Source: Rhizophagus clarus (Eukaryota > Glomeromycota > Glomeromycetes > Glomerales > Glomeraceae). Taken from it: a stretch of 64,000 nt of DNA. The translations under genes were made by a program, and so were the position numbers. The notes under the pieces were generated by a model that worked only from the letters and a program-made list of their open reading frames with translations, searched no databases and was not told where the DNA came from. Positions 23,940-34,580 of the stretch are shown here, one piece after another (position 1 is the first letter of the stretch; the number at the start of each line of letters is the position of its first letter). The DNA is taken from assembly GCA_015698045.1 (NCBI GenBank), contig BLAL01000285.1:1922001-1986000 (forward strand), in the 5' to 3' direction.

Positions 23940-24190
23940 AATTCCTCCAATCAAATAGTGGCAAATCAGTTACCAATCAGCTATCAATCAGGTATCTTAT
24001 TGATAACTGATTGATTCAATAAGTATTCAATCAGGTGGCCAATTGATAGCTGATTTCCACCAAAATCTGTCATCAATCAGTATATTGATTGATGGCCAAT
24101 GATGACCAATTGATGATTGATTGATGATTGATTAATAGTCAAATTATGGTTAAATTATGGTCAATTGATGGTCGAATAATCAATTTTTGT
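23940..24190. repeat. CCAATCAG palindromic repeat block
   Basis: Another degenerate member of the family, with GTTACCAATCAGCTATCAATCAG and TTGATTGATGGCC-like pieces in both orientations. Confidence 0.6.
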
Positions 24191-24782
24191 AGAATCATAT
24201 AATGAATATATAATAAAATTTATTATAGCATATAATAAAATACATAATATCTTTATTTATATTAATAAGTATTTAAAATAAAACATTCATCATAGTAATA
24301 TGTTAGTATATGATTAATAAAGTTAATAATATTTAATAAATAAATAGTAAAGCGTAAATATAAAAAGTTAGTAATAATTATAATAAAATACACAAATACA
24401 AAAAGTTAGTATTATGAAGAGTTTGATTAAAATTTATAAAAAAAAAAGAAAAATATATGATGATGTTAGTAAAATATAAAAAAAAAGAATAACATTAATA
24501 ACATTAAAAAAAAAGGTAAAGTTAAGATTATAAAATAAAATATAGTCAGTAATCATTATCATAAATTTAATGACAAAATACAATAATTAATATACCTGTA
24601 AAATATAATGAGAGTAAGAAGAAAATAGAAAAGAAAGAGTATGTTTTTTGAAAAATAAATAGAGTCGTGTTTGGTTATTTATATGCATGTTAAGATCAGA
24701 TTACGTGCATAAAGATCAGACTGAATTTTGATTGGTTAATAATAGATAAATTGAAAAACTACTATCATTAGTTGTGTCGTTG
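24191..24782. other. Gene-free AT-rich DNA
   Basis: A-rich sequence with AATAAAATA-type runs up to the edge of the large element. Nothing recognisable. Confidence 0.4.
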
Positions 24783-25713
24783 AGCCCAGGCAATGCCCAG
24801 AGTGAGATGACTCTGTCGCCTCTAATACATCCACCCCTCCGTGATAGAACCATACCTGATCTCCTATCCAGTTAGCCTCCCTGCATCTTTACGGCGCAAT
24901 TCTAATAATACCATAGATAAATACCATATCCCCTGGCCTGACCTCCTATATATACTTCTCAAACCATCCTCAGACCAGTCCTCAGACCAGAAAACATATC
25001 AAATAACCATTAAAACAATGAAATAAAGGCAAAATCATATACAATATCAGTGTGGTCTAATGGTCTAAAGATAATTCCCAAAAATATTATCCAACTCCAG
25101 ACATCATATACATATATATAATGCTATATATATAAAACTTTTTGGAAAAATCTCTCAGACCAAAGGACCAGATCTAAAAGTATCAATTTTACATTTCTAA
25201 AGCCTTCAGAATGTCAATTTCACTATTATCCTGGTCTAAAAAGTGGTTCTAATTTGGTCCTAAGAAAAATTTTGCTCTTTGGACCAAAATATTGGGTATA
25301 CAGTCAACTCTCTTTATAACGAACTGATGGTTTTGTTAAAAAAAGCAAGTTCATTATATACAATACTATATTTTCTATATAAATTAAACTTTTTATAATG
25401 AACTACTATTAAAATTTAAAATTTTTGAGTTCGTTATATCCAGAGTTCATTATAAAGAGGTTCGTTATAACTAGAGTTGACTGTATATAACATCTCTCCT
25501 GGTCTGACCTCCTATATATACGGTTATCAGTCCTCATATTAGATGACCTATTGCCCTAAGACTGCCGTACCACTTAGAGGTAGCTATGCCTCCCAATAGC
25601 ATACAAATATACCTGAAAAAAAAATCGTAATTAAACATAGTCAATATATAGGTATCAAAAAAAAATAAATTAAACAAAGCTTCTACTAAAGTATCTAACT
25701 AACAATGAGTAAC
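24783..25713. repeat. Left terminal inverted repeat of the Polinton-like element
   Basis: It matches the reverse complement of 40784-44627 (minus the hAT inserted there) from AGCC...CAATG inward to TAACAATGAGTAAC. It includes characteristic strings such as CCATACCTGATCTCCTATCC, ACCATCCTCAGACCAG and CTGCCGTACCACTTAGAGG. A small MITE (25301-25483) sits inside it. The inner end includes the ATG of the helicase gene. Confidence 0.9.
25301..25483. mobile_element. Pogo-like MITE inside the left TIR
   Basis: The ends CAGTCAACTC...GAGTTGACTG are perfect inverse copies for ten bases, with TTATAACGAAC-type sequence just inside on both sides. TA flanks both sides, duplicated from the TATATA of the host TIR. 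The other TIR lacks it, so it inserted after the large element did. Confidence 0.9.
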
Positions 25714-26810
25714 AAAAGCCAATCACATAAAGCATCTGGCCAATTCTTCTTAGCCATGCCTACTTGAGAATTTAGTAGCAAAACTCTTAGAAAGTACTTA
25801 TATTCAGCTAAGTCTTTTCAAGAGCTTCACCTGCTAAAGAGTATCTGATAAGTTACTTTGCACATAGTAATATAGGTGTATATAAGTGGATTCCAAAAAA
25901 TCAAGTTTTCAAGCATTATTCTCAAAAAGTTGCTAAAAATTCTTTTATCCAAAGTGATGCCATACAATTCAAAGATAATGAAGGAAAGGTAGTTGGTACA
26001 TTTAATATTCAGGCTTGGTTCTTTAGAAATACCCCATTCTTTATTCCTCAAGTGAACCAATTTCTGCCTAAAATATATCATGATACAGATGGTGGATACT
26101 ATATCAATAAATTTGCTGGCTTTCTTCATCCTAATCCACCTCCATTTCATGAATTTAACCATGAAATTTGCAATTAAGTAAAGCTAATTATCAATCATAC
26201 GGAAGAAGTGCTTTGTTCATCAGATAAAAGGCAAGCTTACTATATGAAAAATCTGATCATGCGTATTGCTATTGGCCATAAGATGCAAAAAAAATGTTTC
26301 TATACTCAGGTTCAGGAACAGGTAAAACAATGCTTACATGGTTTCTTTGTGAAAGAGTTCTTGGCCCAAAAATTACTATGAAAACTGCAAATAAACAAAT
26401 TATCACTGGGCAGTTTAATAAAGAGCTAGAAGGTAAGTGCTTATTAATTTTAGAAGAAATGTCTAATTCCAAATTCACAGACTGGATTACTTTTGCAAAT
26501 CGCCTTAAAGACTTTATAGATAGTGACACTCTAATGATAGAAGAAAAGTATAGAACACCCTATCCTGTCACTAATATTATGAATCTAATCATTAATAGTA
26601 ATAATAGTAAGACTATTTGGCTAGACAGAAATGACAGAAGATATTTCATTCCAGATATCTCATAAAAGTATGTTAATAATGGCATTGGTATGGACCACTA
26701 CTATGCTCCATTAGATTCAGCTATAAAAAATCCAGAAGTTGGTAAAGCCTTTTATTTCTATGCATTAGAATGTATAAAGCTTAATCCAGATTTTAATGAA
26801 CATAATATCC
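25705..26810 (+). pseudogene. SF3 helicase (D5/primase-helicase type) of the Polinton-like element
   Basis: Hexameric superfamily 3 helicases unwind DNA for replication in DNA viruses and Polinton-like viruses. Visible here: Walker A YSGSGTGKTM, Walker B LLILEEM, a motif C-like NLIINSNN, and an arginine-finger-like DRNDRRYFIP. Upstream lies a region reading FKDNEGKVVGTFNIQAWFF and FAGFLHPNPPPF. The proposed start, ATG at 25705 (MSNKSQSHKASGQFF), lies inside the TIR. The first segment faintly resembles the first motif of HUH Rep proteins, but no HUH motif follows and I give that little weight. The copy is broken and its 3' side is cut by the hAT MITE at 26811. Conventional Polintons usually lack this gene. 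Confidence 0.8.
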
Positions 26811-27916
26811 CTAAAACAAAAACCAAAATTAGGTTTTTTTTATTATTGATATACAGTACATATTAATATACTTTAAGATGCTGTACTGTTCATCCAAGAA
26901 TTTGGTGTTCTAAAAGTAAAAAAAAAGAAATGTTAACACATTTCTTTAAAGCAATTAAGTAAAATTCTCATGCATGCTATATATCTTCAAGTCCAGGTTT
27001 ATCAAAGACTCTAGCATCCTAAAAGTAAAAAAAAAAATAAATAATAGTTGCTTCTTAAATAAAATATCAAAATTGAGAAATTGAAACAAACTGACTCTAT
27101 GAAAAGGAAATTACAAGCTAGTGTTTCACATAAGCCAGCTCAGCTTGAAAAAAAAAAATCTAGCTCAAGCCAAAGTGAGCTGAGCCAAGCCAAGCCAAGA
27201 AAATTCTCAAACTGGTGAACTTTCTTTAAAAATAAAAGCTAGTCCGTACCTATAAAAAGAAAAAATGTTAGTTAATGTTCTTATATTAAAAAGAATCTTT
27301 AACATTCTCCCCCCTCACATTACTTCAAAGGGCCATGTGTCAATTACAAAAAAGCCCATTCCCACAAAAAAAAAAGAAAAGAACATTAGTTAATGTTCTT
27401 ATATTAAAAGAACTATTACTGTTATATTCATAACACAACTTACTATCCCACAAATTTCAGGAGCCGTATCTAAAGGAGGAAAATAAAAAAAATAAAAAAA
27501 TAAAATTAAACAGTTTAAAAAATTGTTTTGATGAAAAAAAAATTTTTTTTAAAATAAAATAAATAAAATATTATGGTAACAGTTTAAAAACCGTTTTTTT
27601 AACACTTGGCTGCTCTAAAAAAAAGATTATCTGATTTGATCTAAATCATATAAAAATCAGATTAGTAATGAATGTCAAGGCTATATGCAGTTTCGGCAGT
27701 TCAGAATTTTTATAAAATTTATTATTTTTTTTAAATGATTATTTAGCATAAAATATCCATTACTGTTACATATAACAGATAATGGATTTATCTGTATTTA
27801 CAGATAACACAGATAAATTTAGGATAGCCGGATATCTGTAATAACTTATCTGTATCCAACCTTTTAGTCACGGATTGGATAAATGCAGATAGACAGATAT
27901 CCGGATCTAACCACTA
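26811..27916. mobile_element. hAT-type MITE, copy B (left-truncated)
   Basis: It is collinear with copy A from the AAAACAAAAACCAAAATTAGG block to the right end GATCTAACCACTA. The left terminus is missing. It lies within the helicase gene on its left side. Its right flank, GTACTAGA, is the exact inverse of the right flank of copy C (TCTAGTAC), not of its own left flank. Confidence 0.85.
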
Positions 27917-27924
27917 GTACTAGA

Positions 27925-28050
27925 AAGGGTCACCTCCAATACTTAGTCAAATGGGAACGCTATCCAGAAAGCGAATCTACATGGGAGCCAGCTGACAGAT
28001 TGCAAGAAAATGTTCCTAATCTAATACACATTTATAATAATACAAAATAG
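27925..28050 (+). pseudogene. Chromodomain piece of the integrase
   Basis: The segment reading HLQYLVKWERYPESESTWEP followed by ADRL is a textbook chromodomain core (YLVKW...W EP), the chromatin-reading tail found on integrases of Polintons and chromoviruses. It is only about 40 codons, ends at a TAG at 28048, and begins directly at the edge of hAT MITE copy B. The integrase core lies 11 kb away on the other strand (39062-40015). Confidence 0.8.
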
Positions 28051-28167
28051 ATTACATTTTTTTTCGAAAAATCCCAAAATTGTAATTAAAGATAACAGAT
28101 AAGGGTATAATAAAGTAAATCATATAACAAATATTCGAAATTGAACATATCCATTATATACTAAAAA

Positions 28168-28778
28168 ATGTATGCAGACGTTGCTATATTCTTAGATGTA
28201 TCCCCAAAATGGGTAGAAAATTGGCTAAATGCTCCAATTGAGAAAACTGACTACACTGTAAATGCTTCAATCAAGAAAACTAGCATACTGCTAATATACC
28301 AGATATATTTCAGATACATGAAATTGCTTGTAACATTCTTTATTATCTTGATCAGCTTGCAGAGGAAGACTATTGGTAAGTTATAGATCATTATAAGATT
28401 TTTGATAAAGAAGTAGATCGTGCTTTTGAAAAATATTTAGGTAAGAATAAGGCTCTTACAGATAAGCTATACAAAGAATTTATGGATTTGGCTAATAAAA
28501 AAGAAAAAGCCTTTGCGTATCAGGTAGAAATAGAAAAAATTATATTACAAGGTGGATTTGCATATAAAAAAGATGGAGAAAGAGATCTTATAATTGATAA
28601 TATCAGAATGCTAGCTGATGGGTTAGACCCTTATGAAATTCCAGTATTCCGTGAAGAACCAATTTGGCAATCAGATTACTGGGGAGATGAAAATTCAGAC
28701 GATCCTGCAAACTGGCAATCAGGTGCTCCAGATGAATATTCAAGTGATTCTGATGAAGATTCAGACTACCCTTTCTAG
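28168..28778 (+). pseudogene. Unrecognised gene of the Polinton-like element
   Basis: Two open segments encode a mostly helical-looking protein beginning MYADVAIFLDVSPKWVENW and ending in a strongly acidic tail (SSDSDEDSDYPF). The C-terminal segment has EIPVFREEPIWQSDYW before the tail. It matches no family I know. By position in a Polinton-like element it could be a minor virion or regulatory protein, but that is a guess. Copy broken. Confidence 0.5.
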
Positions 28779-28948
28779 AATCATCTAAAAAATTTATATT
28801 TAACCGTTAAGGTGCTTTGCATATATATATTTTTTTATGTTCTATTTGCATCTGGAATTATAGGAATAAAATAGTCCTTATTATTGCATGTAAGGGTGAT
28901 ATGCCTTTGAGATTCATGGATATCATAATTATACCTTTTAAGGCATGC

Positions 28949-31526
28949 TCAGTTCAATCCAATTTCTCTATGCTTATACCCTTTCAGAACTACAAGATCC
29001 TCTTCAATAATACAACCTGGTAAAAGCTCTATCAATACATTTTTTACTATACCAAGTGTTTCACTTGACTCTGATGCACCAGTAATGCTATGCTTTATAG
29101 ATTTATCAGCTTTTAGTTTTAGTTCTGGACAGGAATCTGCTAAACACTGAATATCTATCCCATTTACATTTCCATTTATAGCCAAAAGATCCTTAGTATT
29201 TTTCAATCGAGCAACATCAATATCTATAGCCATTGGACCCAAATATTCCTCCTGTACTTCTGGTTGTTCTTGAGGAGCGCTTTCATAGTTTTCTAATATT
29301 TTATAGATGATCTCCTGAATAATCTTTTTAATCTCAGCAAGCTTTAGAAGATTTATAAGCTCTGTTTTAGTAATATTTATTGATGGCTTAATAGCAGGAA
29401 TTTTTACCACTTTAGCCAATTTAGTCGATTTAGATGCTGATTACTAGGGTTTGATATTTTACCTTTATTTGAAACTATCTTTTTTTTTTGGACAAGCATA
29501 ATTTCTCCATTCTCACCTTGAACAAGCTCTATAGGTACACCTCGAATAGCATTGGAAGTGTCCATAGGATTATCATGATCATTCAAAGAAAGATCACACA
29601 TTGCCCTATTTAACTCTGCATCTTCACATCTTTCTTTAGCTTTTGCAATTCTTTTAGCAATCTTATTAGCTAATCTTTGTTCCAATGTATAGATTCTAGG
29701 AGCAGGTCTATCTGATGCATAATCAAATACCTGTTGTAAATGCCTATCATCATCCCTATCTTCATCAAACAGATTAGAACCTTTATCTGGGGGGTCATGG
29801 TCATAATGTTCCCAATTATCATGATATCAAGGCTTAGGCTTAGGTCTAACTGGCTTTACATCTCAAGCCTTAAGACTCTCCTGTAATTGACGAATTTGGG
29901 ATTGAAAAGTTTCAGCCTGTTGTTGCAATAAGCGACTCATTTCTTCTTGAGTGATAGTATGATGCTGTACTAGTTTCAAAATAACTGGCTCCTGACCAAC
30001 TGGTGGCAATTGCTTTGGAATAATTTGTCTATCCCTCTGATAATGTATATTTTTTTGTCTTTCTCTATCAAGACGTTCTTTTTTCAACTTGTTCAAGAAG
30101 AGTCACCAATTCCTCTATATCCCGTTCAGTACCAATTCTTTCAGCCTCAATAGCACATTCATCATTCAAACCTCTTAAAAACTGATTAACTATAATATTA
30201 TTACCATAGCCTAATAGCTCAGCACTTCTTCTAACTTTATATAGAAATCTCAAACTGGCATGTTTTTTTGAAAAAGATTGCCAAATCTTAACTGGCATCT
30301 GGCATTCTGCTGTGTAGGAAATTCATTACGCATTTTAATTAGAACATGACAGGGATGAGCTGGGATTACATATGGTTGACCAGCACCTGCTCCACCAGCA
30401 ATTGCTACACCAGCTCCTGCTCCACCACCACCAAGAACATTGTGATTAAGAGGATCATTAGTAAATTCCATACCAGCATGATTTAGCCAAATATCTCTAT
30501 TCCCTTCTATTGCATAATCAGGCCAACATCAGTGACCAGATTATTAACACCAGCACCAGCACCATCAGTCATATGAGCCCTTGCACCAGAAGGGTTAACC
30601 CATGTATTTGGTGGACAATTACCAGCATTACCAAGTAAAGCCTTAAATGCTAGCTCATCTCCATGTATAGCATGAAGAAGAATATTTCTAAGCCTAACTC
30701 TCTTTCCTAAAATATTACTATCATACCATCTGGCAGCCAGACCAGTTAAGCAAGCACGAAGTATACCCATAGCTTTTTTCCAACCTGCTGGATTACCAGT
30801 AACAGCCGATGGATCAATTCCAATAGTATGAATATAGCCCTTATATAACTCAAAAAATCTCACAAGATCATCATCATCATTTCCAGCAAAAACTGGCATT
30901 CCTATTGCAATGGTAGCCATATTTCTTGTGGATTATTTAAAGGAGGATTGTTAACTATGGGTCCAGCTTGTCTAATTTGAAACCACTGTGCCTGAATTCT
31001 GAGCAGCCAGTTATGCTTGCATTCTATCACGAATTTGTCCCAAGTTTCTAGATATAAGTCATTCTATTGCAAGTTGGTGTGTTAATCTATTATTTCTTTG
31101 TTGCAAAGTATCCCTAATTCTTCTTTGATTAGCTTGATCACGATTTGCATTTACCAGATGATTTCTCTCATTTTGCAATCCAATCCTTTCATTCTGACAT
31201 GCAATAAGACGTTGTCTAATACCATTAATTTCACGTCTTCTGGCAGTGTTCACTTCTTGCAAATACCTTAATAAGCCAGTCAAAGTATTAAGCACTTCCT
31301 TAGTTTGTTTTGCTGTTTCTTCAACCTGTGTACCATGGGCTATAATCAATCCAATAACGTGCTTAATCTCATGATTAATATTTATAAGATTTGGTGTAAC
31401 AGTCATTTGGCTAACTACGAGCAAAGCATCTGCACAATTCTTAAGTGTATCAATCAACTGACCAATATCCATTACTACTAAGTGTGCTAGAGGAGGGCCT
31501 GTAGGATCAGTGGGAACATATGCCAT
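28949..31526 (-). pseudogene. Gag-like plus retropepsin-like gene inside the Polinton-like element
   Basis: Read from 31526 leftward: a coiled-coil N-terminal region (31059-31526, with QNERIGLQNERNHL). Then a Gag-like core (30507-30920: VFAGNDDDDLVRFFELYKGY and GLAARWYDSNILGKRV; 30068-30298: IIVNQFLRGLNDECAIEAER). Then a Gln-rich coiled stretch (SRLLQQQAETFQSQIRQLQ). Last is a C-terminal part (28949-29419) whose INGNVNGIDIQCLADS and GIVKNVLIELLPG resemble the flap and strands of retroviral-type aspartic proteases. There is no reverse transcriptase, RNase H or LTR near it. The ATG lies 44 bases from the ATG of the divergent ATPase gene, so it looks like an integral gene of the element. Broken at several places. 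Confidence 0.7.
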
Positions 31527-31570
31527 TTTGAATATACTATGTACATGCTATATACTACTAATCGCTTAAA
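31527..31570. promoter_or_regulatory. 44-base divergent promoter region between gag-like gene and ATPase
   Basis: The two start codons (31526 minus, 31571 plus) face away from each other across 44 bases of AT-rich DNA containing TATACTA and TATACTACTA. With no room for separate promoters, the two genes probably share one bidirectional control region. Confidence 0.45.
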
Positions 31571-32605
31571 ATGGACTTATATGTGTATAATTTGGATGAA
31601 TATAATAGTGATACTAGGCAAGAAAATGAATATGCTCCAGTATGGCCTTTTCGTCTTGCTGTAGCTGGTAGCTCAGATTCTGGAAAGACTACTATGCTTA
31701 TTAATTTGCTAATGGGAGATGCAAAAGCCAAAGAGGATGGAACTCGATATATTCTTTGTGATGAAATAGTCCTTATTGGTAGATATTTAGACAAACCTAA
31801 ATGGCAAATAGTAAAAGATTTCTTTGATGATGATGAGGACATAACTTTTAGAGCGATCCCATATCATCAAATGCCAGATGTAGAAGACTTTTATCCTAAA
31901 ATTGCTACTGTAGTTATATTTGAGGATTTATTGGATGTCCCTAAAAATATCCAAGAAAAAATAACTGGTTATTTTACTCATGGATGACATAGAAATATTT
32001 CAGCCATTTATGTATCTCAAAGATTCTTTGCTATTCCAAAAGTAGTTCAAGAAAATGTAAATTATATTTCTCTACATGGTGGGCATGGTAGTTTAAGTGA
32101 TACAAAACGTATCATTAGACAATATACTAATGAATCAGATTCTCTTGCCCCAGTTATTGACGAACTAACCTTAGGCAAGGAATTCATAGTATTTGACCTG
32201 AGATGTCCTAAAACTGATCCTCTAGCAATCAGAGTTCGATGGGATACTAGTCTTAGAACTATTATAGAATCATCCAAGAATGATTCTAGAATCATCACAG
32301 ATTCATCTAAGATCGATCTAAGATCATCCAAAAACGATTCTAGAATGATTTTAGAATTATTCAAGAACAATTTTAATCAATTTACTTTTTATGGGCAGAA
32401 GGCAATAGCTAAAGCAAAAAAGAATAATTTGTTAGTAGAATTTGCTCAGAACTTTTCTTCCCCTAAAGAACATAAACTTTACTTAATACCAGATGTCTTA
32501 TCAAAAGCAAAAAATTCAGATATTTGGGCTAAATATATTTTTAGAGAAGCTTATGGAATAAATGACTGTACTCTTGGAGATAAGTATAAGAAATTCCTAT
32601 CCTAA
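31571..32605 (+). pseudogene. A32-like DNA-packaging ATPase of the Polinton-like element
   Basis: FtsK/HerA-type ATPases pump viral DNA into capsids in Polintons, virophages and large DNA viruses. Visible: Walker A GSSDSGKTTM near residue 35, Walker B VVIFEDLL near residue 115, then the sensor-like IYVSQRFFAIPKVVQENVNY (about 32005-32065) typical of the A32 family. The C-terminal half has a Ser/Asn-rich repeat (about 32260-32360, SSKNDSR-type) and a lysine-rich YGQKAIAKAKKNN segment. The start ATG at 31571 follows the short divergent promoter. Broken copy. Similarity to the family remains strong. Confidence 0.85.
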
Positions 32606-32839
32606 GTTAAGAATGTATATGTTACTAGAGATAACTACCTAGTATCAGTGATACTTTTTGATCATTATAGAGAACTTTTGAATGAGTATCCTCTAAGTGA
32701 TAAAAAAATAATAGAAGGCATCAAAGTACTTCTAAAATTATTCAATGATGGCTTAATGAAGAAACCCATCCTGCAAGTAGGAATTAATAGTCTATTCCAT
32801 TTTTCTTGAAGGTATTGAGCAACTCTTCTCTAGTCGCAT

Positions 32840-33320
32840 TTATAGATATAATACTTTTTCCTTGCCATTTACTACCATTCTTGACATTTTTGTTACTAGG
32901 CCAAGGGCCCTCAATGCACAGGAAGCAAAGTTTTTGCTTAAAGGATTATCTATTACAGTACAATACATATCATATCCTTCTTTTGCATATAAATCAAATA
33001 ATAATCGATATAAAGCTTTTTCTCCCACATCTCTATCCAGCTCATTAATCCGTTTGAGTAGCCAAATTTTAATCTTCTGGTTCAGTAGTTTCTGTACCAT
33101 TTAACTGTTCCTCATAGTCTCGAGTAAAGGCAAAAGTAAGCTCATCATCTAGAGAAACACATCTATATATTTTGATTAGTTTATATATATTTTCATGCAA
33201 GCTATCTATATTGGCACATCTTTGTACAGTTCGTCTGAATTCAATAGTAGATAGGCCTCTTCTTGGCTTGGCCAATGCAAATCCACAAACTGGGCAGTAT
33301 TTTCTAATTTGCTCAACCAT
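32840..33320 (-). pseudogene. Small zinc-finger-like gene, unrecognised
   Basis: The N-terminus reads MVEQIRKYCPVCGFALAKPRR. CPVCG is a zinc-knuckle-like pair with no obvious partner cysteines nearby. A helical region follows (KLIKIYRCVSLDDELTFAF). A second open segment on the same strand (32840-33100) overlaps it and contains NFASCALRALGLVTK. It sits in a row of small minus-strand genes between the ATPase and the polymerase. Function unknown. Confidence 0.45.
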
Positions 33321-33421
33321 CTTTTATTCAGAATTTTTTATATAAAAAATAAAATTATTCAATTATATTTCTTCTTTACTACAGTTTTCGCATAAACTGC
33401 TTTCAGGTAATTCATTAAGGT

Positions 33422-33952
33422 TTACAGGCATTTGGCACTCTTTACATAAGGCAATGTTAGTTTGGCAAGCCTTCTTAATTGTGCCTCTTGTTGCGTTTCT
33501 CTTTCTTTTTGTCTGATAAATTGGTGTGCTTCTTCAACTAATTGCCTATAATCTGGATTAAGCCAATCCCACTCAGCAAAATAATTAAACATATTAAGTG
33601 CAGTATTAAGGTTTTCAAGTCTTACCTGAGTATTTTGTAAATATAATAAAGACGGATTAAACTGCACAATTTCTGCATATCTTGGAGGAACAAGATAGTA
33701 ATCTTCTATTATTTCATATTTAGCTCTTTGAATTAAATAAAAATACGTTCTAGTTCTATATTGAACCATACGTCCAGTTTCTATATTAAGATAACTTTGC
33801 CTTGCTTCTGTAAGTGGAGGTGCAGTTGCTCTTCAAACCAATCCACTATCAAGATAATCATATGCTTCTATAACTAGCTGATTGAACATTGAACCGCCAA
33901 CATGAATCATTCTACCAGTCAATGGATTAATAGTATATCTATTAGCACTCAT
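33422..33952 (-). pseudogene. Gene with 2-cysteine-adaptor-like motif
   Basis: From the ATG at 33952 the protein begins MSANRYTINPLTGRMIHVGG and goes on SMFNQLVIEAYDYL. INP-TGR-I-VGG--F--L is close to the 2-cysteine adaptor motif found in iridoviruses, mimiviruses and other large DNA viruses, where it is fused to capsid-associated or signalling proteins. A second short echo, LNIETGRMV, follows. The rest (33422-33769) is a helical, Tyr/Gln-rich region ending AKCL. Identification rests on the motif alone. Broken copy. Confidence 0.5.
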
Positions 33953-34120
33953 CTTTTTTTATTGATACATTAGTATGGGCTATGTTCAATTACAATTTTT
34001 TCTAAAAATAAATAATACCTAGTGACAAAGTTACTTTATCATCAGCCTTTGTACAAAAAATAAATAATGCCTACTAACAAAGTTACTTCATCATCAGCCT
34101 TTATACAAAAAATAATAAAT

Positions 34121-34427
34121 TTATGATTCATTACTAAGAAGTTCAGCTAAGATATCTTCAGCTTCATCTTCAGTAAGTTTATGTCTAGGTGGTACTTCCT
34201 TAGGAATATGATTATATAAATCATAGACCTTTATAATTCTAAAAGCAATATCTGGATTATGTGGATATTTTGCTTGAATCTTGATAACCTTCTCAGCATG
34301 TGATTCTTTATTTGGCAACAATTTCTTAGCTGTATAATGAATATAGCCTTCTGGATTATTGGCAGACTCTATTTTCTTAATATAGTTTACATGATTCTTT
34401 ATAAGTTAACTTTCTTTACCATATAAC
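34121..34427 (-). pseudogene. Small unrecognised gene
   Basis: Reads EGYIHYTAKKLLPNKESHAE, then KVIKIQAKYPHNPDIAFRII, and ends TEDEAEDILAELLSNES. Short, charged, with an acidic C-terminus. It sits just downstream of the polymerase gene on the same strand. No family recognised. Confidence 0.4.
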
Positions 34428-34580
34428 ATTTTTTAAAACCTCTATAATTGTAGCCAGATACATTTCAGGCTTGATAAAACTAGGATGTTTGTTTGTGAAT
34501 GGGAATGAGTCATGTTCCATCTTTCTATTACTACATCTAAAGAAAAAAATATTTAATTATATGATCCATATACTACTTGG

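Noticed and set aside
25705-25800. HUH-type Rep domain at the start of the helicase gene
   Set aside because: Only the first motif is vaguely similar (GQFFLAMPT). No HxH motif or catalytic Tyr follows.
25827-26162. Minus-strand 111-codon frame
   Set aside because: Antisense to the helicase gene. No recognisable domain.
28949-31526. An ordinary LTR retrotransposon inserted into the Polinton-like element
   Set aside because: No LTRs, primer-binding site, reverse transcriptase, RNase H or target duplication were found around it, and the gene starts 44 bases from the divergent ATPase. I cannot exclude an old fragment, so the alternative is kept in the finding's refutation test.
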